DNA from: Vibrio sinaloensis | GTDB taxonomy: Bacteria > Pseudomonadota > Gammaproteobacteria > Enterobacterales > Vibrionaceae | Assembly (NCBI RefSeq): GCF_023195835.1 | Contig: NZ_CP096199.1 | Span: 620,001 to 684,000 of the forward strand | Direction of reading: 5' to 3' | Length of the DNA: 64,000 nucleotides | Part shown: positions 42,553 through 51,643 of the stretch, piece after piece | Numbering within the stretch: the first letter of the stretch is position 1 | Layout: every line of letters begins with the position of its first letter | Notes under the pieces: model-generated | Databases searched by the model: none | The model's input: only the letters and a program-made list of their open reading frames with translations | Told to the model about the DNA's origin: nothing | Program-made: the position numbers and the translations under genes

Positions 42553-45174
42553 TTAAGGTGCTAGTTCTGCAACGTTTTTTATGATCTTATCGCGCAGTTC
42601 TACCTGCTCTTCATCACTCAATTTACCGCCATTGTGACTGGTGACAATAAACAAGTCTTCCGCCCTTTCACCAATGGTGGTGATTTTCGCTGCGTGAAGG
42701 TGAAGGTTGAGGTCGGCAAAGGTGGCACCAACGGTTGCCAGCAATCCCGGTGTATCAAGTGCAACAAATTCAACTAGAGTGCGCTTTTTACTCTTAGTCG
42801 GCAGGAAGTCGACTTGAGTTTTTACTTTGAAGTGCTGCAAGTTGCGTGGGATGCGTCGTGTTTTGATTTTTGTTGGACGACCATCTTCAAGTACGTGAAC
42901 CAGGTGCTTAATTACCGCTTTGTGGCGACTCTCGTCGATAACTTCGCCATTTTGGTCAAGAACCATAAAGGTATCTAACACATAGCCGTCTTTGCTGGTC
43001 ATGACTTGGGCGTCGTGGACGTTTAGGTTGCGCCTATCAAGCTCGGCCACCACTGTTGCAAACAGAGCATGTTGATCTTTGCTGTAGACAAAAACTTCGG
43101 TGCCGCCACGAGTGGCTTTTTTGGAAATCAGCACTAAGGGCTGAGAGTGATCTTGATGGCGCAGTAAATTGCTGCAGTGCCACGCAATCTGTTTATGGGT
43201 GTGGCGCAAGAAGTAATCGGCCTTAAACCTTTGCCACAAGACTTCAATTTCACGAGCATTAAAGCCTTCCTTACGCAGCTGTGCAGAGGCCAACTGCTGA
43301 TTGTGGCGAATACGGTCACGGACATCGACCGGGTTCTCGAGTCCACGACGCAGCGCGCGCTGGGTAGAGTAGTACAGCTCGGCCAATAGCGTTCGCTTCC
43401 AACTGTTCCACAGTTCAGGGTTGGTCGCACAGATATCTGCAACGGTCAGGCAAACTAGGTACTCAAGGTACTCTTCATCACGAACCTGCTTGGCAAATTC
43501 GGTAATCACTTCTGGATCATAGATATCGCGTCGTTGGGCGGTTACCGACATTAATAAGTGATGGCGAACTAGCCACGCGACCAGTTTGGCTTCTGGCTTT
43601 GAAAGACCGTGCTCGATACAAAAATCGTACGCTTCACCTTCGCCAATCACTGAGTGATCTCCACCACGACCTTTACCGATATCATGGAAAATTGCCGCAA
43701 TGATCAGTAGCTCTTTCTTCTGTAGGCGAGGGTAGACTTCACAGCAGATAGGATGCTTTTCGTGATTTTTGGCGTAACTAAAGGTGTTGATGTGTTTGAG
43801 CAGTCGCACGCTGTGTTCGTCGACCGTGTAAACGTGGAACAGATCGAACTGCATCTGGCCGACAATCTGACTCCATTGAGGCAAGTAAGCGGCCAGAACG
43901 CCCAGTTTGTGCATCAGACTAAATGCTTTATGCAAGGCATTTGGGTGGCGGCACAGATCGAGAAACTTCTCTCGCGCAGCAGGAATGGTGTGCAAAAATT
44001 TATTGAGTCGACGTCTGGCGGTGCGCAGTTGGCGCATCGTAGGAGGTGCGACCCCCTCAATGCTGGAGTCGTTGGCAATATGCAGAAACATATCCAAAAT
44101 TGTTTCTGGGCGAGCTTGAAACAGCGCGGGTTTTCGCGCTTCAATCAGATGACCTCGACGTAAGAAATCATCGCTCAAGATTTCCGGTTCCGCCTCAATG
44201 CCGTTGTCTAAAATGGCTTGGTCAAACAGCTTGAGCAGCATTTTGTTCAGCTCGGCGACTCGGCGTAGAGTGCGGTAAAACTCTTTCATCATCATTTCAA
44301 CGCCACGGTTGCCTTCACCGCTGTAACCTAAGTTCTCGGCTACTTGAGCTTGATGGGCAAAAGTTAGACGGTTGTCGTAACGTTTTAGCTCGATATGCAG
44401 AGCAAACCGAACTCGCCACAAAAAGTCCTGACACTCTACCAGCTCTCGATACTCCGCATCGGTTAAAAAACCGTAATGGCTCATTTCAAGTAGCGAGGTG
44501 GCGCCGAAATGACGGCGAGCAACCCAGCTTAAAGTATGGATATCTCGCAGTCCGCCTGGGGTCGACTTGATGTCGGGCTCTAGGTTATAGGTGGTGTCGT
44601 GATAGCGAGCATGGCGACTGCGCTGCTCTTGAACCTTGGCTTTGTAAAACACTTCACTAGGCCAGAACGATTCTGAATGAATCACCATTTTCAGTTGGTG
44701 GAAGGTATCTTCACAACCACACAGTAGGCGAGCTTCTTGCAGGTTAGTCGCTACGGTGAGGTCGTCCTTACCTATCGCTGCGCACTCTTCAACACTGCGT
44801 ACCGCGTGGCCTACTTCTAGGCGCAAATCCCAAAGTAAGGTGATGAACTCACTCACTTTGCCTTTGAGTGAATCTGGCAGAGATTTACGCGACACCACCA
44901 AAATGTCGATATCAGACAAAGGGTGAAGTTCGCCACGGCCATAACCACCAACAGCCACTAAGCTGATATTCGGTAGGGCAGCGAAGCCAAAATGTTGCCA
45001 TAGGCGATTGAGCAACAGATCAATATACTCAGCTCTACCGAGGACCAGGTCGGTGACTGGGTGATGAGATAAAAACTCTCGCTTTTGATAGTCAGCGAAG
45101 GTCTCGAGTTGGCTTTTGAGCTCGTTGATGTCGATCTGTTGTTCTGAGAAGGTTAGCGGTGATTGAAAGGGCAT
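42553..45174 (-). CDS. glnD: [Protein-PII] uridylyltransferase / uridylyl-removing enzyme
   Basis: GlnD senses glutamine and modifies the PII proteins that control nitrogen assimilation. The 873-residue protein has the nucleotidyltransferase motif GGYGRGELHPLSDIDILV near residue 80, a GlnD helical region, an HD hydrolase domain with IFHDIGKGRGGDHSV near residue 490, and two C-terminal ACT domains (FVYSKDQHALFATVVAELD, then VALDTPGLLATVGATFADL). The length agrees with the family (about 890). It follows map on the same strand behind a terminator, an order also found in E. coli with dapD. Confidence 0.96.
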   Translation of the reverse strand: MPFQSPLTFSEQQIDINELKSQLETFADYQKREFLSHHPVTDLVLGRAEYIDLLLNRLWQHFGFAALPNISLVAVGGYGRGELHPLSDIDILVVSRKSLPDSLKGKVSEFITLLWDLRLEVGHAVRSVEECAAIGKDDLTVATNLQEARLLCGCEDTFHQLKMVIHSESFWPSEVFYKAKVQEQRSRHARYHDTTYNLEPDIKSTPGGLRDIHTLSWVARRHFGATSLLEMSHYGFLTDAEYRELVECQDFLWRVRFALHIELKRYDNRLTFAHQAQVAENLGYSGEGNRGVEMMMKEFYRTLRRVAELNKMLLKLFDQAILDNGIEAEPEILSDDFLRRGHLIEARKPALFQARPETILDMFLHIANDSSIEGVAPPTMRQLRTARRRLNKFLHTIPAAREKFLDLCRHPNALHKAFSLMHKLGVLAAYLPQWSQIVGQMQFDLFHVYTVDEHSVRLLKHINTFSYAKNHEKHPICCEVYPRLQKKELLIIAAIFHDIGKGRGGDHSVIGEGEAYDFCIEHGLSKPEAKLVAWLVRHHLLMSVTAQRRDIYDPEVITEFAKQVRDEEYLEYLVCLTVADICATNPELWNSWKRTLLAELYYSTQRALRRGLENPVDVRDRIRHNQQLASAQLRKEGFNAREIEVLWQRFKADYFLRHTHKQIAWHCSNLLRHQDHSQPLVLISKKATRGGTEVFVYSKDQHALFATVVAELDRRNLNVHDAQVMTSKDGYVLDTFMVLDQNGEVIDESRHKAVIKHLVHVLEDGRPTKIKTRRIPRNLQHFKVKTQVDFLPTKSKKRTLVEFVALDTPGLLATVGATFADLNLHLHAAKITTIGERAEDLFIVTSHNGGKLSDEEQVELRDKIIKNVAELAP

Positions 45175-45287
45175 ACAGCGAATCCATGCAAAATAGTCCT
45201 AGTTCGGACTAATCTACCAAAGAGATTGAGTAAGCTAAACCGTTAAACAGGTTTTGCGCGAATTTTGCTTAGGCTCGATAGGGCAGA

Positions 45288-45315
45288 TAAAAAATATCCC
45301 CGCCGGAGCGAGGAT
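45288..45315 (-). terminator. Terminator of map
   Basis: Read on the minus strand: ATCCTCGC-TCCG-GCGGGGAT (eight pairs, one G-U), then ATTTTTTA. Confidence 0.8.
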
Positions 45316-45326
45316 AGGAAAAATAG

Positions 45327-46205
45327 TTAGGCGTTGTTCATGTGGCGTGGAATGGTGTCATCACTGCGAAGGGTTAACACCTCGCAACCCGTTTTGGTCA
45401 CCAACACGGTGTGCTCATACTGCGCTGACTTTTTGCCATCACCGGTGTAGACCGTCCAGTCGTCTTCAGCGTCAACGGTAACGCCAAACTTACCTTCGTT
45501 AATCATAGGTTCGATGGTGAAACACATGCCTTCTTTCAACACTCGGCGGTCATTGTTTTTGTAGTGGACGATTTGCGGCTCTTCATGGAACTCATTGCCA
45601 ATGCCGTGACCACAGAAGTCTTTTACGATAGAGAACTTATTTCGTGGATTGTTCTTGTTATTGGTTTTGATGTACTTCTCGATCGCAGTACCGATGTCGC
45701 CGACAGTGGCACCCGGTTTCACTTGACGCATGCCCACGTATAGCGCTTCTTGAGTCACCATACACAAGCGTTTGTCTGCTGGAGAAACATCACCGACCAA
45801 GAACATTTTCGAGGTATCACCGTGGTAGCCCTCTGGTCGAACGCTGAGATCGGCCCCTTCTTCATTTGGGATAATCACTGTGATATCGACGTTGATAATG
45901 TCACCGTTTTTAAGTACCGCTGGCTTCACTTGACCATTGCTACCCACTTCATCTTGGGAAGCAGGAATGCCGTGACAGACGATATGGTTGATCGAAGTAC
46001 AGATTGATTTAGGAAAACCATGGTAATCGAGCGGCGCTGAGTAGGCACCTTTTTCAATCCCATAATCATGACAAATCTGATTGAGCTCATCGGTGGTCAC
46101 GCCCTCTTTGATATGAGGTTCGATCATTTCTAGGATTTCAGCGGCGAGCGCCCCCGCAAGACGCATACGTTCAATTTCTTCAGCAGTTTTTATCTTGATT
46201 GACAT
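45327..46205 (-). CDS. map: Methionine aminopeptidase type I
   Basis: Map removes the initiator methionine from new proteins. The 292-residue product carries the five metal ligands in order: NVDITV, GDTSKMF, CGHGIGNEFHEEP, FTIEPMIN and QYEHTVLV. It is about 28 residues longer than the E. coli enzyme; the extra length comes from insertions around SQDEVGSNGQVKPA, IPNEEGADLSVRPEG and KTNNKNNPRNK rather than from a terminal tail. It is divergent from rpsB, as in E. coli, with the ribosomal leader in the 365-bp gap between. Confidence 0.93.
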   Translation of the reverse strand: MSIKIKTAEEIERMRLAGALAAEILEMIEPHIKEGVTTDELNQICHDYGIEKGAYSAPLDYHGFPKSICTSINHIVCHGIPASQDEVGSNGQVKPAVLKNGDIINVDITVIIPNEEGADLSVRPEGYHGDTSKMFLVGDVSPADKRLCMVTQEALYVGMRQVKPGATVGDIGTAIEKYIKTNNKNNPRNKFSIVKDFCGHGIGNEFHEEPQIVHYKNNDRRVLKEGMCFTIEPMINEGKFGVTVDAEDDWTVYTGDGKKSAQYEHTVLVTKTGCEVLTLRSDDTIPRHMNNA

Positions 46206-46381
46206 CGGCTTTCTCTACTTAACTCTATTGTGCCCCTAGGCACGATTGGGCGCATTCTAACAGGAACAGCACATAATGAGAATTATTCTTCCTCTCGTTG
46301 GTTTATACGCGAGTCAACGATTTAGGTGCAAAACCCAACGGCTGATGGTTTTTTTACTAGCCATACTCGGTCAAAATATGG

Positions 46382-46396
46382 TATAAAGCGCGCCGG
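46382..46396 (+). promoter_or_regulatory. Probable rpsB promoter -10 region with GC-rich discriminator
   Basis: TATAAA followed directly by GCGCGCCGG. A GC-rich discriminator after the -10 box is typical of stringently controlled ribosomal promoters. No good -35 box was found at 17 bases. Confidence 0.45.
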
Positions 46397-46480
46397 AATT
46401 GTGGTCTGTTCTCTCTAGTTGAGTGTAATCTGGACTGGCGAAGCTGACTACGACCGACTAACTTTTATCTTTAAATCACA

Positions 46481-46542
46481 CACATTCCGACACATATTCC
46501 GGGGTGCTGGGCAGAAGCCTAGTCGGAGTTATGGGGAATGTG
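46481..46542 (+). promoter_or_regulatory. rpsB mRNA leader (S2 autoregulatory structure, t44-like)
   Basis: CACATTCC (46481-46488) pairs with GGAATGTG (46535-46542), enclosing a folded 46-base region, and ends 28 bases before rpsB. Its place and build fit the conserved rpsB leader by which ribosomal protein S2 represses rpsB-tsf translation. The rest of the 365-bp gap holds divergent promoters and nothing else seen. Confidence 0.7.
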
Positions 46543-46570
46543 GAGGCCTAACCCCATAGAGGATTTTAAA

Positions 46571-47299
46571 ATGGCAACTGTATCAATGCGCGATATGCTG
46601 AAAGCTGGTGTTCACTTCGGTCACCAAACTCGTTACTGGAACCCAAAAATGAAGCCATTCATCTTTGGTGCTCGTAACCGCGTTCACATCATCAACCTAG
46701 AAAAAACTGTACCTATGTTCAACGAAGCGCTAGCTGACCTAGCTAAAGTTGGCGAGAAAAAAGGTAAAGTTCTATTCGTAGGTACTAAGCGCGCTGCATC
46801 TGAAGCTGTTAAAGAAGCTGCTATCGCAAGCAACCAGTACTACGTAAACAACCGCTGGTTAGGCGGTATGCTTACAAACTACAAAACTGTTCGTCAGTCA
46901 ATCAAGCGTCTAAAAGATCTTGAAGCTCAAGCTCAAGACGGTACTTTTGACAAACTAACTAAGAAAGAAGCTCTAATGCGTACTCGTGAAATGGAGAAGC
47001 TAGAGAAGTCTCTTGGTGGTATCAAAGATATGGGCGGCCTACCAGACGCTCTATTCGTAATCGACGCTGATCACGAACACATTGCGATTAAAGAAGCTAA
47101 CAACCTAGGTATTCCAGTATACGCTGTGGTAGATACTAACTCTAACCCAGACGGCGTAGACTACATCATCCCAGGTAACGACGACGCTATCCGTGCTGTT
47201 CAACTGTACCTAAACGCTGCTGCATCTGCAGTAACTGAAGGTCGTAACAAAGACGTAGCGGCAGTTGCTGAAAAAGACGGTTTCGTAGAAGCTGAATAA
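46571..47299 (+). CDS. rpsB: 30S ribosomal protein S2
   Basis: S2 is a late-assembling protein of the small subunit, needed to recruit S1. The ATG at 46571 ([25 protein letters not shown]) gives 242 residues, matching the family; the open frame extends 33 bases upstream into the leader and is not used. Motifs [16 protein letters not shown] and [14 protein letters not shown] are typical. Codon use is strongly biased, as expected for a ribosomal protein. tsf follows after 131 bases that contain an attenuator-like hairpin. Confidence 0.97.
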   Translation: MATVSMRDMLKAGVHFGHQTRYWNPKMKPFIFGARNRVHIINLEKTVPMFNEALADLAKVGEKKGKVLFVGTKRAASEAVKEAAIASNQYYVNNRWLGGMLTNYKTVRQSIKRLKDLEAQAQDGTFDKLTKKEALMRTREMEKLEKSLGGIKDMGGLPDALFVIDADHEHIAIKEANNLGIPVYAVVDTNSNPDGVDYIIPGNDDAIRAVQLYLNAAASAVTEGRNKDVAAVAEKDGFVEAE

Positions 47300-47369
47300 T
47301 AGCGGCTCCAAGTCACACTTAGTTAGATGTGCCACAGGTTGTCACATAAACTGAGTTATAGTTAGCAAT

Positions 47370-47399
47370 AGGGGCCGAACATATAGGCCCCTGTTTTTT
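47370..47399 (+). terminator. Attenuator-like terminator between rpsB and tsf
   Basis: AGGGGCC-GAACATATA-GGCCCCT followed by GTTTTTT. Partial termination here would give more S2 mRNA than EF-Ts mRNA. Confidence 0.8.
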
Positions 47400-47430
47400 A
47401 CCAAATCCAGAATCAACTGAGGAATAGAGA

Positions 47431-48273
47431 ATGGCTGTTACTGCTGCTCTAGTTAAAGAACTGCGCGAACGTACTGGCGCAGGCATGATGGAATGTAAGA
47501 AAGCGCTTGTTGAAGCAAACGCTGACATCGAACTAGCAATCGAAAACATGCGTAAATCAGGTGCTGCAAAAGCTGCTAAGAAAGCAGGTAACGTAGCGGC
47601 TGAAGGCGCGATCATCATTAAAGAAGAAAACGGTGTAGCTGTTCTTCTTGAAGTTAACTGCCAAACTGACTTCGTTGCTAAAGATGGTAACTTCACTGCA
47701 TTTGCTGAAGAAGTTGCAGCTGACGCTCTAGCTTCTAAAGCTTCTGTTGAAGAACTACAAGCTAAGTTCGAAGAAACTCGTGTAGCTCTAGTAGCGAAAA
47801 TCGGCGAAAACATCAACATCCGTCGCGTTCAATACGTTGAAGGCGCAGCTCTAGCTTCTTACCGTCACGGTGAGAAAATCGGTGTTGTTGTTGCTGGTGA
47901 AGGCGATGCAGAAACTCTTAAGCACGTTGCAATGCACGTTGCTGCTTCTAAGCCAGAGTACGTTAACCCAGAAGACGTACCAGCTGACGTAGTTGCTAAA
48001 GAGAAAGAAGTTCAAGTAGAAATCGCTATGAACGAAGGCAAGCCTGCTGAGATCGCAGAGAAGATGGTTGTTGGCCGTATGAAGAAATTCACTGGCGAAA
48101 TCTCTCTAACAGGTCAAGCATTCATCATGGAGCCTAAGAAAACTGTAGGCGAAATGCTGAAAGAAAAAGGCGCTTCAGTTGCTACTTTCGTTCGCCTAGA
48201 AGTAGGTGAAGGTATCGAGAAAGCAGAAGAAATGAGCTTCGCTGAAGAAGTTGCTGCTGCTCAAAAAGGTTAA
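47431..48273 (+). CDS. tsf: Translation elongation factor Ts
   Basis: EF-Ts is the nucleotide exchange factor that regenerates EF-Tu-GTP. The 280-residue protein begins [26 protein letters not shown], the conserved UBA-like N-terminal module, and contains the core segment [12 protein letters not shown] that contacts EF-Tu. The remainder is the duplicated dimerisation core. It forms an operon with rpsB and shares its strong codon bias. A terminator and a CTAG-rich repeat separate it from pyrH. Confidence 0.97.
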   Translation: MAVTAALVKELRERTGAGMMECKKALVEANADIELAIENMRKSGAAKAAKKAGNVAAEGAIIIKEENGVAVLLEVNCQTDFVAKDGNFTAFAEEVAADALASKASVEELQAKFEETRVALVAKIGENINIRRVQYVEGAALASYRHGEKIGVVVAGEGDAETLKHVAMHVAASKPEYVNPEDVPADVVAKEKEVQVEIAMNEGKPAEIAEKMVVGRMKKFTGEISLTGQAFIMEPKKTVGEMLKEKGASVATFVRLEVGEGIEKAEEMSFAEEVAAAQKG

Positions 48274-48297
48274 TCCTTAGCGACTCGCATACTATTT

Positions 48298-48325
48298 AGA
48301 CCGTAGCCAAGGCTGCGGTCTTTTT
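48298..48325 (+). terminator. Terminator of rpsB-tsf
   Basis: AGACCG and CGGTCT with an inner AGC/GCT pairing, followed by TTTTT. Confidence 0.85.
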
Positions 48326-48373
48326 ACGACTAACGAGTAATCGTTTAGCCGTGATGAATAGGGGTGAAAGTGA

Positions 48374-48437
48374 CTAGATGTTAGTGCCTAGTGCCTAGTA
48401 CCTAGAGGGGATTTCTTCTCTAGCAACTAGAAACTAG
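48374..48437 (+). repeat. CTAG-rich repeat with seven-base period
   Basis: Seven CTAG sites fall within 64 bases. Sites at 48374, 48388, 48395 and 48402 share a seven-base phase (a TTAG fills the missing place at 48381), and sites at 48420, 48427 and 48434 form a second seven-base block (CTAGCAA, CTAGAAA). CTAG is normally rare in enteric and related genomes. The same CTAG-N3-CTAG spacing occurs after pgpA at 41679 and 41686. Confidence 0.85.
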
Positions 48438-48503
48438 AAACTTAATTCTTTCCCCTCTATCCATGACTGTTAATCAACAACTCTCTTTTGGAAGGTAAAC
48501 TCC

Positions 48504-49235
48504 ATGACTACGAACCCTAAACCAGCGTATCAACGTATCCTGTTAAAACTGAGTGGTGAAGCTCTTCAAGGCGAAGATGGTTTCGGCATTGATCCTGCGG
48601 TTCTTGATCGTATGGCCCAAGAAGTAAAAGAGTTGGTTGAACTCGGCGTTCAAGTGGGTGTGGTTATCGGTGGTGGTAACTTATTCCGTGGTGCAGGTCT
48701 TGCGGAAGCGGGCATGAACCGCGTAGTCGGCGACCATATGGGTATGCTAGCAACAGTAATGAACGGCCTAGCGATGCGTGATGCACTGCACCGTGCTTAT
48801 GTTAACGCTCGCGTGATGTCTGCGATTCCGTTGAAAGGTGTGTGTGACGACTACAATTGGGCCGATGCTATTCGTGAACTTCGTCAAGGTCGTGTGGTTA
48901 TTTTCTCCGCTGGTACTGGTAACCCATTCTTTACTACTGATTCTGCTGCGTGTTTGCGCGGAATTGAAATCGAAGCGGATGTGGTTCTAAAAGCGACCAA
49001 AGTAGATGGTGTATTTACGGCTGACCCGGTAGCAAACCCAGACGCAGAGCTGTATGATAAGCTCACATTCAACGCGGTTCTTGAAAAAGAGCTGAAAGTG
49101 ATGGATTTGGCAGCATTTACCTTGGCTCGTGACCACAAAATGCCAATCCGCGTATTCAACATGAATAAACCAGGCGCACTTCGTCGCGTGGTAATGGGTG
49201 AAGCAGAAGGCACGCTAATCAGCGACGCAGAGTAA
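48504..49235 (+). CDS. pyrH: Uridylate kinase
   Basis: PyrH phosphorylates UMP to UDP and is a hexameric amino acid kinase-fold enzyme regulated by GTP and UTP. The 243-residue protein has the family start [20 protein letters not shown], the [14 protein letters not shown] loop and the [16 protein letters not shown] substrate segment. It lies between tsf and frr, the conserved order in bacteria. A ribosome site GGAAGG precedes the ATG. Confidence 0.97.
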   Translation: MTTNPKPAYQRILLKLSGEALQGEDGFGIDPAVLDRMAQEVKELVELGVQVGVVIGGGNLFRGAGLAEAGMNRVVGDHMGMLATVMNGLAMRDALHRAYVNARVMSAIPLKGVCDDYNWADAIRELRQGRVVIFSAGTGNPFFTTDSAACLRGIEIEADVVLKATKVDGVFTADPVANPDAELYDKLTFNAVLEKELKVMDLAAFTLARDHKMPIRVFNMNKPGALRRVVMGEAEGTLISDAE

Positions 49236-49336
49236 TTCCAATCGCCGCAGCATAGTTGATTTATGTTGCGGTATTGCCTTTTGAAGACTCCAGGTTAGGC
49301 TTTCTTCAAGAAAGATTTACACATTAAGGTGATATT

Positions 49337-49894
49337 GTGATTAACGAAATCAAAAAAGACGCTCAAGAGCGCATGGACAAAAGCGTTGAAGCGCTAAAGA
49401 ACAACCTTTCTAAAGTACGTACTGGTCGTGCGCACCCAAGCCTACTTTCTGGTATCAATGTAGAATACTACGGCGCGCCAACCCCCCTAAACCAGGTGGC
49501 TAACGTGGTAGCAGAAGATGCTCGTACTCTAGCGATCACTGTATTTGATAAAGAACTGACGCAAAAAGTTGAAAAAGCGATCATGATGTCTGATCTGGGT
49601 CTAAACCCAATGTCAGCGGGCACCATTATTCGCGTTCCACTTCCTCCGCTAACGGAAGAGCGTCGTAAAGACCTGGTTAAAATCGTTCGTGGTGAAGCAG
49701 AAGGTGGTCGTGTTGCGATCCGTAACATTCGTCGTGATGCTAACGGTGAACTGAAAGCACTGTTGAAAGACAAAGAAATTTCTGAAGACGAAGATCGTAA
49801 AGCACAAGACGAGATTCAAAAGCTAACCGATGCAGCCGTTAAGAAAGTGGACGAAGCATTGGCAGCGAAAGAAAAAGAGTTGATGGAAGTCTGA
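49337..49894 (+). CDS. frr: Ribosome recycling factor
   Basis: RRF splits post-termination ribosomes together with EF-G. The 185-residue protein is the standard length, with [20 protein letters not shown] near the N-terminus and the long helical bundle continuing through [19 protein letters not shown]. The start is a GTG at 49337, behind TTAAGGTGAT. It follows pyrH by about 100 bases and ends at a strong terminator. Confidence 0.96.
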   Translation: MINEIKKDAQERMDKSVEALKNNLSKVRTGRAHPSLLSGINVEYYGAPTPLNQVANVVAEDARTLAITVFDKELTQKVEKAIMMSDLGLNPMSAGTIIRVPLPPLTEERRKDLVKIVRGEAEGGRVAIRNIRRDANGELKALLKDKEISEDEDRKAQDEIQKLTDAAVKKVDEALAAKEKELMEV

Positions 49895-49917
49895 TTTATC
49901 CATAAACGTATCGCTTT

Positions 49918-49950
49918 AAAAGCGCTGTGCTCGCAGTACAGCGCTTTTTT
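49918..49950 (+). terminator. Terminator of frr
   Basis: AAAAGCGCTGT pairs with ACAGCGCTTTT over eleven bases with a nine-base loop, then TTTTTT. Confidence 0.92.
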
Positions 49951-49991
49951 ATGCTACTCTCTGTCCCCTGCTGATTATCAATCAACGTCTT

Positions 49992-50747
49992 ATGCAAAAT
50001 TCACAACTCTCTCCTGAACTACTCCCGCAACACATTGCAATCATTATGGATGGCAACGGCCGTTGGGCTAAAGCCCAAGGAAAACCTCGCGTTTTTGGTC
50101 ACAGAAACGGTGTTGCTGCGGTGCGCAAAGCTATCTCAACCTCGGCCAAGTTAGGTGTTAAAGCTATTACACTGTTTGCCTTTAGTAGCGAGAACTGGCG
50201 CCGACCAGAAGAGGAGGTTGGGGTACTGATGGAGCTGTTTATTTCAGTACTGTCAACCGAAGTGAAAAAGCTGCATAAGAACAACTTACGCCTAAGAGTT
50301 ATTGGTGACACTTCTCGATTCAATGAGCGCTTACAGAGCAAGATCGCGCAAGCAGAAGCGTTAACCGCAGCCAATGACGGCATGGTCATTAATATTGCCG
50401 CCAACTATGGTGGTAAGTGGGATATCATGCAGGCGACAAAAGCAATTTCAGCTAAGGTTGCCGCAGGTGAACTGCAACCGGATGAGATCACTGAAGATCT
50501 GATCACTCAGCACCTAACAATGGCAGATTTACCTGAAGTTGATTTGATGATTCGAACCAGCGGCGAATGCCGCATCAGTAACTTTATGCTGTGGCAAATG
50601 GCTTACGCCGAGCTGTATTTTACACCGGTCTATTGGCCAGAGTTCGATGAAAACAGCTTAATCGAAGCAGTGACTTGGTTTGTTAATCGAGAGCGACGTT
50701 TCGGTTGCACCGGTGAACAAATCAAGGCATTGATGGAAAGCGAATAA
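49992..50747 (+). CDS. uppS: Undecaprenyl diphosphate synthase
   Basis: UppS builds the C55 lipid carrier for peptidoglycan and O-antigen from farnesyl diphosphate. The 251-residue cis-prenyltransferase has the catalytic aspartate motif [16 protein letters not shown], the FSSENWRRP segment, and a C-terminal [15 protein letters not shown]. In that last motif E. coli has histidine where this protein has cysteine. It starts the envelope cluster, with cdsA beginning 11 bases after its stop. Confidence 0.96.
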   Translation: MQNSQLSPELLPQHIAIIMDGNGRWAKAQGKPRVFGHRNGVAAVRKAISTSAKLGVKAITLFAFSSENWRRPEEEVGVLMELFISVLSTEVKKLHKNNLRLRVIGDTSRFNERLQSKIAQAEALTAANDGMVINIAANYGGKWDIMQATKAISAKVAAGELQPDEITEDLITQHLTMADLPEVDLMIRTSGECRISNFMLWQMAYAELYFTPVYWPEFDENSLIEAVTWFVNRERRFGCTGEQIKALMESE

Positions 50748-50758
50748 AGGATCTAAGT

Positions 50759-51601
50759 TTGAAACAACGAATTATAACCGCGCTTATCCTTGCCCCTTTG
50801 GTGATTGTAGGCATCTTCAAGTTATCGCTGCCGCTATTTATTGTGGCGATTGCGGCGGTAACTATGATTGGTTTCTGGGAATGGACTCAATTTGTTAGTG
50901 CCTCATCACGTCTCCTAGCGCTGATTCCTACTGTAGCTGTAGGTGCCGCAAGCCTTTGGTTGGTCCCTTTCGATGCATTTAGTTTGAATCAGGTTCAGCA
51001 GCCACACTTGATTGTTTTAGCGATCGGATGTCTATGGTGGCTTGCGGCCAGTGGCCTAGCGATCACTTATCCTAAATCGTCCTCACTATGGCAATCGTCG
51101 CAATGGCTGCGTCATGGTTTTGGCATTCTAACGCTACTGCCATTCTTCTGGAGTGTCATCTTGCTACGAGCAGAAGGTATCGACAACGATGCTTATCACG
51201 GAGCGAGACTGGTGCTTTATGTCTGCCTGATCGTATGGGCAGCTGACAGCGGTGCGTACTTTGCAGGTAAGAGCCTAGGCAAGCATAAAATGGCGCCTCA
51301 TGTTAGCCCAAACAAAACCATCGAAGGTTTGGTCGGCGGTATGATCACAGCGCTAGTCATCGGCTGGGTGACTGCTCAGTGGTTTGATATTCAGTTTAGT
51401 AGTTACTGGGCCATGGTGGTGATAACCCTCGCAACCGTAGTGATTTCTGTGTTGGGTGATTTAGTTGAAAGCATGTTTAAGCGAGTGGCTGGCATCAAAG
51501 ATAGCAGTAACATTATTCCCGGCCATGGTGGTGTGCTAGACCGCATCGACAGCCTAACCGCGGCTTTCCCTGTTTTTGCCTTCCTATACTTCATATTTTA
51601 A
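50759..51601 (+). CDS. cdsA: Phosphatidate cytidylyltransferase
   Basis: CdsA makes CDP-diacylglycerol, the branch-point of phospholipid synthesis. The 280-residue membrane protein has about eight helices and the family signature SPNKTIEGLVGG followed near the end by KDSSNIIPGHGGVLDRIDSLTAA. The start is a TTG at 50759, preceded by AAAGGATC. It lies between uppS and ispC. A perfect 18-bp palindrome begins immediately after its stop. Confidence 0.95.
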   Translation: MKQRIITALILAPLVIVGIFKLSLPLFIVAIAAVTMIGFWEWTQFVSASSRLLALIPTVAVGAASLWLVPFDAFSLNQVQQPHLIVLAIGCLWWLAASGLAITYPKSSSLWQSSQWLRHGFGILTLLPFFWSVILLRAEGIDNDAYHGARLVLYVCLIVWAADSGAYFAGKSLGKHKMAPHVSPNKTIEGLVGGMITALVIGWVTAQWFDIQFSSYWAMVVITLATVVISVLGDLVESMFKRVAGIKDSSNIIPGHGGVLDRIDSLTAAFPVFAFLYFIF

Positions 51602-51619
51602 GGCAAGCTTAAGCTTGCC
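51602..51619. repeat. Perfect 18-bp palindrome between cdsA and ispC
   Basis: GGCAAGCTTAAGCTTGCC starts at the base after the cdsA stop and is followed by CTTACC, without a T-run. It can fold as a seven-bp hairpin in mRNA, perhaps protecting the 3' end or tuning downstream expression. Confidence 0.6.
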
Positions 51620-51643
51620 CTTACCATACTTTGGTTTCTTGCT

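Noticed and set aside
43753..44163. Plus-strand open frame of 136 residues within glnD
   Set aside because: It lies antisense to the HD-domain region of an intact glnD and shows no independent coding evidence.
47319..47819. Minus-strand open frame of 166 residues across the start of tsf
   Set aside because: It is the antisense of a highly biased coding sequence and of the attenuator hairpin; it is Ser/Ala-rich with no known motif.
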